64,000 nucleotides of DNA from Brachyspira hyodysenteriae ATCC 27164 (lineage in GTDB: Bacteria; Spirochaetota; Brachyspiria; Brachyspirales; Brachyspiraceae), in assembly GCF_001676785.2 (NCBI RefSeq), contig NZ_CP015910.2, positions 2,542,001-2,606,000 on the forward strand, in the 5' to 3' direction. Each line of letters begins with the position of its first letter. Position 1 is the stretch's first letter. Below the pieces are notes generated by a model. That model did not search any database and was not told the origin of the DNA. It worked only from the letters and a program-made list of their open reading frames with translations. The position numbers were made by a program, and so were the translations under genes. Shown here in pieces: positions 36,419-45,900 of the stretch.

Positions 36419-37501
36419 TTATCTAGGTTTATTAGTAAGTCTATCCATAGGGTTAATAATATCAGTAACACGAACACCGAAGTTTTCATCTATTACTACA
36501 ACCTCCCCTTTAGCTATTAACTTACCATTAACAAGCAAATCTACAGGCTCACCAGCTAACTTTTGAAGCTCTATAATAGAACCTTCACCAAGTCCTAATA
36601 TATCTCTAATAGTCATAGTAGCTCTTCCAAGCTCTACAGTCATATTCATGGTTACATCCATTAATAGACCGATATTTCCTGTTCCTTGTACATCAGAAGC
36701 AGGCATTAGAGAGTTAAACTCAGCATGCTGTACACCCAATTGAGGACCTGAATCAAAGGCTTGATTATCTACAAGTCCTGCCATAGAATTATTAGCAGAA
36801 GCTCCGGCATTTGCAGTATTTCCTCCAGCAGCAGGTGCAGCAGCATTATTAGATGCAGAACCTATAAGGCTTTGTAATAATGGAAGCTCCAAAGCAAATA
36901 CATAAGGAGCATTTTCTACTTCACCTTCAATAGAAAGAGAACCGCTTACTATAGCTAAAGGACCTGGTATATTAATACTGAAAGCATCCTCTAATATAGA
37001 AGTCTCTATAGGAGAGTTAGTAAAACTTCCTCCAAACCTTGAAGATAAAGCACTGTCAGAAACTCCTACCATTTGAGAGAAAGCTTCTTTTAATACTTGT
37101 GATACCATATCATTCAAAGCTGCTTCTTTCTGCCCCATCATAAGAGAAGCAACTACTAAAGCCTCATTTTCTCCCATGAAGTAATAAACATTTCCATTGA
37201 TAGAACCAGTATATCCTACTTTAGCCTCTACCATTTTGCCGGAAAGCATTTGATGCAAATTATTTACATCTCCGACTGTAGTTGTAATATTAGTGATAGA
37301 TACGGTTTTTGTAGAAATAGATGATAATGAGAAAGCCTGATTCTCAGCTATCATTTTTGCAGCTTCATTAAATAGCTGTTTATCTACATTTCCGCCTCCG
37401 TTACTTGATGCTTTAGGAGCAGTGTCTCCTCCAAAAGCTTCATCGGCACCTTTTAACAAAGCTTCTATTTCGTCTTGAGATAATGCACCGTCACTCATCA
37501 T
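36419..37501 (-). CDS. fliY: Flagellar motor switch protein FliY (FliN with CheC-like domain)
   Basis: A 360-residue switch protein: an N-terminal FliM-like peptide (LSQDEIEALLKG, a CheY-binding motif), a CheC-type phosphatase-like domain in the middle (MVSQVLKEAFSQMVGVSD region), an Ala/Asn-rich linker (about residues 222-245) and a C-terminal SpoA/FliN domain. It is part of the C-ring controlling rotation direction. Two ATGs lie in tandem after an AGGAGG region, and the gene is 4 nt after fliM. A terminator ends the operon here, so the export genes usually found next are elsewhere. Confidence 0.92.
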   Translation of the reverse strand: MMSDGALSQDEIEALLKGADEAFGGDTAPKASSNGGGNVDKQLFNEAAKMIAENQAFSLSSISTKTVSITNITTTVGDVNNLHQMLSGKMVEAKVGYTGSINGNVYYFMGENEALVVASLMMGQKEAALNDMVSQVLKEAFSQMVGVSDSALSSRFGGSFTNSPIETSILEDAFSINIPGPLAIVSGSLSIEGEVENAPYVFALELPLLQSLIGSASNNAAAPAAGGNTANAGASANNSMAGLVDNQAFDSGPQLGVQHAEFNSLMPASDVQGTGNIGLLMDVTMNMTVELGRATMTIRDILGLGEGSIIELQKLAGEPVDLLVNGKLIAKGEVVVIDENFGVRVTDIINPMDRLTNKPR

Positions 37502-37505
37502 AACC

Positions 37506-38537
37506 TTAATCCTCCTCTTTTAATAAATCGTCTTCGGTTATATCAGCCTCTCCATCCATAACACCTGTAAGCTGTACAGCCATTCTGCTGCCTGATATAC
37601 CAGGACGACATAAGAATTTCTTTCTGTTTCCTATCTTGAATATGACAGGATCTGTAATCTTAGTATCTGTAAACTTAACAACATCACCTTTCTGAAGATT
37701 GAGAATGTCTGATAGCGGTAATTGCATAGATCCAAGTTCCGCCGAAGTTTCAACAAATATATTTTGTAATTTTTCTTTAATAATTTTTAAATTCTCGCTA
37801 GTGCTTCCTCTTCTAATAGATGCATACCAATATTGAGCTGAGAACTTAGATAATATAGGCTCAATAGTAATATATGGTATACAAAAGTTCATCATACCTT
37901 CAACATCAGCTACTTTAGTTTCCAAAGTAATTAAAACAACCATGTCATTAGGACTAACCATCTGAGCAAACTGCGGGTTAGTTTCTATAGAACCCAAACG
38001 AGGTCTTAAATCTATTACCTGTGACCAAGCCTCTCTTAAGTTACCTAGTATTCTTACTATAATACCTTCCATAACGGATAACTCAATATCTGTAAGCTCT
38101 CTGTTTAAGTTCTTAGGACTTTCACCGGGTCCGCCAAACAATCTATCAATAATAGTAAATGTGATAGATGGGTCAATCTCTAATATGGAGCTTCCTTTCA
38201 AAGGATCCATACTTACAATAGCCAAAGTAGAAGGATTGCTGACACTTCTTATAAACTCTTCATAAGTAAGCTGATCTACACTTGCTACGTGAATACCTAC
38301 TAAAGTTCTTAACTGTGCAGATAATGAAGTTGTGGTAACACGAGCAAAGTTTTCATGCATCATCTGAAGCGTTCTAATTTGGTCTTTTGAAAACTTATCG
38401 GGACGTTTAAAGTCGTATATCTTTATCTTTCTATGCTCTACTTCTACACGTTTAGTATCAATATTATCTAAACTTTCACCAGATGATATAGCACTTAATA
38501 ACGCATCTATTTCGCTTTGTGACAATACTTCTGTCAT
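37506..38537 (-). CDS. fliM: Flagellar motor switch protein FliM
   Basis: FliM, 343 residues, is the CheY-P-binding component of the flagellar C-ring. The N-terminal CheY-binding peptide (VLSQSEIDALLSAI) is followed by the middle CheC-like domain (IYDFKRPDKFSKDQ; GGPGESPKNLNREL) and the C-terminal SpoA domain. Length and motifs are normal. AAGGA precedes the ATG. It lies between fliL (46 nt upstream) and fliY. Confidence 0.95.
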   Translation of the reverse strand: MTEVLSQSEIDALLSAISSGESLDNIDTKRVEVEHRKIKIYDFKRPDKFSKDQIRTLQMMHENFARVTTTSLSAQLRTLVGIHVASVDQLTYEEFIRSVSNPSTLAIVSMDPLKGSSILEIDPSITFTIIDRLFGGPGESPKNLNRELTDIELSVMEGIIVRILGNLREAWSQVIDLRPRLGSIETNPQFAQMVSPNDMVVLITLETKVADVEGMMNFCIPYITIEPILSKFSAQYWYASIRRGSTSENLKIIKEKLQNIFVETSAELGSMQLPLSDILNLQKGDVVKFTDTKITDPVIFKIGNRKKFLCRPGISGSRMAVQLTGVMDGEADITEDDLLKEED

Positions 38538-38583
38538 ACGAATATCCTTCTCTTATAAATTTTTTCAATAGCATTCATTAGCA

Positions 38584-39129
38584 TTAGCTTAACAAGAAGT
38601 TATCAAATAATATACCATCTATTTGACCATTTCTAAGCATACTATTAATTTCCCGCTTAATATCAGCTTTTAACTGCTCTCTGCCCTCATTAGTCCTCAA
38701 CTGATCATAAGTATAAGAACTAAGTATAGTTGTAATTCTATCTCTTATCATATAGAATCTTTCTGGAAGTTCTACTGCAAGCTGTTTAGTATTAGTAGTA
38801 TAAGTTAATATAATACTTACTTTTACATATCTTGCTACATCCATATCTGCAGTGTTAACATTAAACTCAGGATCTATACGATAGATTGATGGTGGTGGCT
38901 GTTTTACCATATCATCAACAACGCCGCCCTGTACGCCTGCAGCTTTTCCTACACTTTTAGATACAAAAAATGCTATAAGCCCGGATATTAAAGCCACAAC
39001 TAAAATGGCAGCAATTCCCATAAGTATTTTTACAATCATAGGGCTTAAACCAAATTTTTTCTTTGGTGCAGCTTCGGCTTGTTCTTCCTCTTCGCCTTCT
39101 TCCAAATCTAAATTTTCTTCGTCTGCCAT
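38584..39129 (-). CDS. fliL: Flagellar basal body-associated protein FliL
   Basis: FliL, 181 residues, surrounds the stator units and supports torque. It has an acidic cytoplasmic N-terminus (LEEGEEEEQAEAA), one membrane segment (about residues 32-54) and a periplasmic SPFH-like domain with the typical YVKVSIILTYTTN and late RDRITTILSSYT. GAGGAAA precedes the ATG. It is the first gene of fliL-fliM-fliY; a sigma28-like promoter is proposed 57 bp upstream. Confidence 0.92.
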   Translation of the reverse strand: MADEENLDLEEGEEEEQAEAAPKKKFGLSPMIVKILMGIAAILVVALISGLIAFFVSKSVGKAAGVQGGVVDDMVKQPPPSIYRIDPEFNVNTADMDVARYVKVSIILTYTTNTKQLAVELPERFYMIRDRITTILSSYTYDQLRTNEGREQLKADIKREINSMLRNGQIDGILFDNFLLS

Positions 39130-39185
39130 ATAATTTCCTCACTTAAATTAATATGTTTATTTTACAATTATATAACAGTAAAATA

Positions 39186-39212
39186 AAATTAGCAACTCTT
39201 ATGTTAACTTTA
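39186..39212 (-). promoter_or_regulatory. fliL: Candidate sigma28 (FliA) promoter of fliL
   Basis: Minus strand TAAAGTTA (39205-39212), 11-nt spacer, GCTAATTT (39186-39193). Against TAAAGTTT-N11-GCCGATAA the -35 matches 7/8 and the -10 only 4/8. Confidence 0.3.
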
Positions 39213-39298
39213 ACTTTTTTTACTGTCCTTATATATAATATCGGTAAACTACAAAAACACTTAACATATTTTTTATGCAAAAGTAAAAAAATATTATG

Positions 39299-39327
39299 TT
39301 GATTTTTTTTCCTTTAATCGTTATAAT
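39299..39327 (+). promoter_or_regulatory. pyrR: Promoter of pyrR
   Basis: TTGATT (39299-39304), 17-bp spacer, TATAAT (39322-39327), 63 bp upstream of the pyrR ATG. Confidence 0.55.
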
Positions 39328-39389
39328 TTTTATAGATGCTTAATTGAAATTTGAATAGGCAAATATCTAAAATATCAAAGGAGTATAAA

Positions 39390-39917
39390 ATGAGAGTTTT
39401 ACTAAAAGCTGAAGAATATGAAAAAGTTCTCCCTAGACTTGCTGCTGAAATCATTGAAAAAGAAGATATGGACAAATTAGCTATTGTCGGCATAAGAAGA
39501 AGAGGCGATTATTTAGGTATAAGATTAAAAAAACTTTTAGAAGAAAAAGTTAAAAAAGAAGTACCAATTGGAGCAATAGATATTAATCTTTATAGAGATG
39601 ATTTGTCTACTCTCTCTGAATTTCCAGAAATTAAAGAAACTGATATACCTTTTGATATTACAGGTAAAACAATATTGCTTGTTGATGATGTTCTTTATAC
39701 AGGAAGAACTATTAGAGCGGCTCTAAATGCTTTATTTGATTATGGAAGACCAAAAAAAGTATCTTTACTAGTTTTAGTTGATAGATTTGGAAGAGAACTT
39801 CCTGTATCTGCTAATTATGTTGGACTTGCTCTTAATGTACCTCAAGATCAATATGTATCTGTTAGAGTAAAGGAATTGGAAGGAGAAGATTTAGTTCTTT
39901 TAAAAGATAAAAATTAA
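39390..39917 (+). CDS. pyrR: PyrR-type pyrimidine regulator / uracil phosphoribosyltransferase
   Basis: A 175-residue PyrR-type protein: a phosphoribosyltransferase that binds UMP/PRPP and, in many bacteria, regulates pyr mRNA by attenuation. The PRPP loop is ILLVDDVLYTGRTIRAAL, and IVGIRRRGDYLG and GAIDINLYRDD are PyrR hallmarks. No pyr gene or pyr attenuator is visible here, so it acts in trans or mainly as an enzyme. The start is the ATG at 39390 after AAAGGAG; a longer TTG-initiated frame from 39351 is not needed. Monocistronic. Confidence 0.9.
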   Translation: MRVLLKAEEYEKVLPRLAAEIIEKEDMDKLAIVGIRRRGDYLGIRLKKLLEEKVKKEVPIGAIDINLYRDDLSTLSEFPEIKETDIPFDITGKTILLVDDVLYTGRTIRAALNALFDYGRPKKVSLLVLVDRFGRELPVSANYVGLALNVPQDQYVSVRVKELEGEDLVLLKDKN

Positions 39918-39938
39918 AAAATATAATATTTTAATAAT

Positions 39939-39970
39939 AAAAAAAGGGACTTATTAAGGTCCCTTTTTTT
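39939..39970. terminator. Bidirectional rho-independent terminator
   Basis: 12-bp stem A7GGGAC/GTCCCT7 (39939-39950 with 39959-39970). It serves pyrR on the plus strand and the giant repeat gene (stop at 39989) on the minus strand. Confidence 0.85.
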
Positions 39971-39988
39971 ATTCGAGAAAAATTAATT

Positions 39989-42900
39989 TTAATCACCAAA
40001 TTTTCTAAATAGAGATGAATACATATCGTAGAATTCTGTTTTTGAAAAATCATTTAAATCTTCAGGAGACATTTTTTCCACAATATTCTTGAAATAGCCA
40101 AAAAGTTTTTTAAACTTATTAATTTCATTTTCTGATAATAGTATATCCTGTTTAGAACTATACTCATTAGTATTTACATTAGACTCTTCAGATTCAAATA
40201 GCTTAATAGCATAATCTAAATCAGACTGAGTAATTTCTCCGTCAAAATCCTCTTCATCATCTTCTGTATGCTTTTCATCTTCCATTAGTATAGGCTCATT
40301 ATCATCACCTAAACTAAATTCTTCTTCAACTGCCACATTTTCATCTAAATTTTCTTTTTCAATAGTTTCTAATTCTTTTTCTTCAGACATATTAGTCTCC
40401 TTATTTAAAAGCTCTTCCATAGAATCAAAATTTTCTAAAGATTTAGCTTTGGTATTATCTTCTTGAGTATTATTATTCTCATTTATTTTATCGTCTATTC
40501 TTATGAGTTCTACACCGTCTTCATCATTGCCTTTAATAATATTTTCAAGCATATTCAAATCAGAATCTCTTATTTCATCTATTTGAACATTATTTATATA
40601 TACTAGATCTTCTAATTCCTCATCGCTTACTTCTTCTTTCAATTCATTATTATAATCTTCTTCTTCATCTGTTTCTTCAGCAGAAGTAGATAAATAATTC
40701 TGATATAATTCTTTTTCTTCATCTGTTAAATCTTCTGAAGAAGCATCTACTTTATCTAGATAACCTTCTATCATTGATTTATCTTCTTCTGTCAAATCAT
40801 CTTCATTATTGATTATCTCTTCTTCTAACTCTTCAGTAGATTCTGGTTCAGAAGCTGATTCTTCTTCTTTTACTTCTTCTTGATTTTCAGCAGAAGTAGA
40901 TAAATAATTTTGATATAATTCTTTTTCTTCATCTGTTAAATCTTCTGAAGAAGCATCTACTTTATCTAGATAACCTTCTATCATTGATTTATCTTCTTCT
41001 GTCAGATCATCTTCATTATTAATTATCTCTTCTTCTAACTCTTCAGTAGACTCTGATTCAGAAGTTGTTGATTCTTCTTCTTTTACTTCCTCTGATGATT
41101 CTGATATATCTTCTTTTACTTCTTCTTGATTTTCAGCAGAAGTAGATAAATAATTTTGATATAATTCTTTTTCTTCATCTGTTAAATCTTCTGAAGAAGC
41201 ATCTACTTTATCTAGATAGCCTTCTATCATTGATTTATCTTCTTCTGTCAAATCATCTTCATTATTAATTATTTCTTCTTCTAACTCTTCAGTAGATTCT
41301 GATTCTGAAGTTGATTCTTCTTTTACTTCCTCTGATGATTCTGATATATCTTCTTTTATCTCTTCAGTGATAGGTTCTTCATCTTTTGTTTCTTCTGCTT
41401 TTATTTCTGTTTCTTCTACTAGTTCAGAAGATTCTTCTTTATTTTCTGATTCTTCAGCTTCTGCATTAGATAAATAACTTTGATATAATTCCTTTTCTTC
41501 ATCTGTTAAATCTTCTGAAGAAGCATCTACTTTATCTAGATAGCCCTCTATCATTGATTTATCTTCTTCTGTCAAATCATCTTCATTATTAATTATCTCT
41601 TCTTCTAATTCTTCAGTAGATTCTGATTCGGAAGTTGATTCTTCTTCTTTTACTTCCTCTGAGGATTCTGATATATCATCTTTTGTTTCTTCTATTGATT
41701 CTGATATTTCTTCCGATTTTATTTCTGTTTCTTCTACTAGTTCAGAAGATTCTTCTTTATTTTCTGATTCTTCAGCTTCTGCATTAGATAAATAACTTTG
41801 ATATAATTCCTTTTCTTCATCTGTTAAATCTTCTGAAGAAGCATCTACTTTATCTAGATAGCCCTCTATCATTGATTTATCTTCTTCTGTCAAATCATCT
41901 TCATTATTAATTATCTCTTCTTCTAATTCTTCAGTAGATTCTGATTCGGAAGTTGATTCTTCTTCTTTTACTTCCTCTGAGGATTCTGATATATCATCTT
42001 TTGTTTCTTCTATTGATTCTGATATTTCTTCTGCTTTTATTTCTGTTTCTTCTACTAGTTCAGAAGATTCTTCTTTATTTTCTGATTCTTCAGCTTCTGC
42101 ATTAGATAAATAACTTTGATATAATTCCTTTTCTTCATCTGTTAAATCTTCTGAAGAAGCATCTACTTTATCTAGATAGCCTTCTATCATTGATTTATCT
42201 TCTTCTGTCAAATCATCTTCATTATTAATTATCTCTTCTTCTAATTCTTCAGTAGATTCTGATTCGGAAGTTGATTCTTCTTCTTTTACTTCCTCTGAGG
42301 ATTCTGATATATCATCTTTTGTTTCTTCTATTGATTCTGATATTTCTTCTGCTTTTATTTCTGTTTCTTCTACTAGTTCAGAAGATTCTTCTTTATTTTC
42401 TGATTCTTCAGGTATATTTGATAAATAGCTCTTATATAATTCTTTTTCCTCATCTGTCAAATCTTCATCATTATTTACTATTTTTTCTTCTTTTGATTCT
42501 CCTACCTCAGATGATGTTTCTTCTTTAGATTCTTCTTCTTTTTTAGTACTTTCTACATATTCCTCATTCATCTTTTTGAATTTGGATATATAGTCATCAT
42601 TTGATGGTTCTTGATTATTATTCAATTCCTGATTATGTAAATATTCATCATGAAGTTTAGATATATAATCATTAGTTAATTCTGGTTTTTCTTCTTTTGA
42701 TTCTTCTACCTCAGATGATGTTTCCTCTTTAGGTTCTTCTTCTTTTTTAGTACTTTCTACATATTCCTCATTCATCTTTTTGAATTTAGATATATAGTCA
42801 TCATTTGATGGTTCTTGATTATTATTCAATTCCTGATTATGTAAATATTCATCATGAAGTTTAGATATATAATCATTAGTTAATTCTGGTTTTTCTTCTT

Positions 42901-45900
42901 TTGATTCTTCTACCTCAGATGATGTTTCCTCTTTAGGTTCTTCTTCTTTTTTAGTACTTTCTACATATTCCTCATTCATCTTTTTGAATTTAGATATATA
43001 GTCATCATTTGATGGTTCTTGATTATTATTCAATTCCTGATTATGTAAATATTCATCATGAAGTTTAGATATATAATCATTAGTTAATTCTGGTTTTTCT
43101 TCTTTTGATTCTTCTACCTCAGATGATGTTTCTTCTTTAGGTTCTTCTTCTTTTTTAGTACTTTCTACATATTCCTCATTCATCTTTTTGAATTTAGATA
43201 TATAGTCATCATTTGATGGTTCTTGATTATTATTCAATTCCTGATTATGTAAATATTCATCATGAAGTTTAGATATATAATCATTAGTTAATTCTGGTTT
43301 TTCTTCTTTTGATTCTTCTACCTCAGATGATGTTTCTTCTTTAGGTTCTTCTTCTTTTTTAGTACTTTCTACATATTCCTCATTCATCTTTTTGAATTTA
43401 GATATATAGTCATCATTTGATGGTTCTTGATTATTATTCAATTCCTGATTATGTAAATATTCATCATGAAGTTTAGATATATAATCATTAGTTAATTCTG
43501 GTTTTTCTTCTTTTGATTCTTCTGCCTCAGATGATGTTTCCTCTTTATGTTCTTCAGTTATAGGTTCTGAAGATGATTCTTCTGATTTATTTTCTAATTC
43601 TTGAGTATCAGTTGTATTAGATAAATAACTTTTATATAGTTCTTTTTCTTCATCTGTTAAATCTTCATCTTTTATTTCTTCTTTAGGTTCTTCTTCTTTT
43701 TTAGTACTTTCTACATATTCCTCATTCATCTTTTTGAATTTGGATATATAGTCATCATCATTTGATGGTTCTTGATTATTATTCAATTCCTGATTATGTA
43801 AATATTCGTCATGAAGCTTAGATATATAATCATTAGTTAATTCTGGTTTCTCTTCTTTTGGTTCTTCTACCTGAGATGATGCTTCTTCTTTATGTTCTTC
43901 AGTTATAGGTTCTGAAGATGATTCTTCTGATTTATTTTCTAATTCTTGAATATCAGTTGTATTAGATAAATAACTTTTATATAGTTCTTTTTCTTCATCT
44001 GTTAAATCTTCATCTTTTATTTCTTCTTTAGGTTCTTCTTCTTTTTTAGTACTTTCTACATATTCCTCATTCATCTTTTTGAATTTAGATATATAGTCAT
44101 CATTTGATGATTCTTGATTATTATTCAATTCCTGATTATGTAAATATTCATCATGAAGTTTAGATATATAATCATTAGTTAATTCTGGTTTTTCTTCTTT
44201 TAGTTCTTCTGATTTTGGTTCTTCTAATTCTTCTTTTATCTCTTCAGTAATAGGTTCTGAAGTTAATTCTTCATCTTTTGTTTCTTCTATTGGTTCTGAT
44301 ATTTCTTCTTCTTTTATTTCTGTATCTTCTATTAATTCAGAAGACTCCTCATGAGATTCTGACTCTTCTGATTTTGGTTCTTCTAATTCTTCTGATACAG
44401 TATCTTCTTTCGATGATTCTGATAATTCTTCTACTTTTATTTCTGTAGCTTCTATTAATTCAGAAGAGTATTCCTGAGATTCTGACTCTTCTGGTTTTGA
44501 TTCTTCTAATTGTTCTGATACTTCTTCTACCTTTATTTCTGTAGCTTCTATCAATTCAGAAGAGTATTCCTGAGATTCTGACTCTTCTGGTTTTGATTCT
44601 TCTAATTGTTCTAATGCATTCTCTTCTTTTGATTCTTCTGCTTCTGTTAATTCTTCTTTTATCTCTTCTAAATCTCCATCAGATATTTCTGACATAGCAT
44701 AATTATTTTCTCGGTAATCATCTGTAATATCTTCTTCATTCTCATTAATATAGCCGTCATCTATTTCTTCTAAATCTCCATCAGATATTTCTGACATAGT
44801 ATAATTATTTTCTCTATAATCATCTATAATATCTTCTTCATTCTCATTAATATAACCGTCATCTATTTCTTCTAAATCTCCATCAGATATTTCTGACATA
44901 GTATAATTATTTTCTCTATAATCATCTATAATATCTTCTTCATTCTCATTAATATAACCGTCATCTATTTCTTCTAAATCTCCATCAGATATTTCTGACA
45001 TAGTATAATTATTTTCTCTATAATCATCTATAATATCTTCTTCATTCTCATTAATATAACCGTCATCTATTTCTTCTAAATCTCCATCAGATATTTCTGA
45101 CATAGTATAGTTATCTTCTCTGTAATCATCTGTAATATCTTCTTCTTTTGGAGATTCTATATTATTAATTTCAAAATCTTTAGTTATCAAATCAAGTTCA
45201 TTACCAGATAATTGTATTACATCATCATCATTATCTATTTCATTTATATAGTTTGATTCATCTATATAATCAACATTATCTATATCAGGAACAACAACAT
45301 TTCTATCATTATATTGTATATTTATTTCATCTTCTTTTAGATTATCTTCTTTTATTAAATCTACTTCTTTTGGTTCTTCATCATCTATTTCAGGCAATTC
45401 TAAATCTTCATTTATTGCCAAAGAATCATCATTATCAATAACTACGGAATTATCATCATATAAATCTGGTACTTCTATTTCTTCTTCATTATCATTTATA
45501 TTATTATCAACTGGCTGATTATTGAAAAGACTGCTCAAATCAAATTCTTCAACACAATCAATGGATTCTAACTCTTCTTCTGTGAGAGCATCTTTTTCAG
45601 ACACTTCTTTCATAAGAATATCTTGCTCTTCAGAATATATGTGCTGAACAACATAGTTTTGCTCATCAGAAAATACAGCATCTTCTACATCTATATTATC
45701 TTTTGCATAAGATGTTCTTTTTACTTTTGTTCCATCTTCTAATTCTATTAATGTGTATTTATCTAATGATAATTCATTATTATCTTCAGTAGGTGTTTTT
45801 TCTATATTTTCTTCTAAAGGTTCAGATTCTAATTCATTCAAAGATGATTCTGTTAAACTTATAGTTTCATCATCTGATTTTTCTTCTTCTAAATTTTCTT

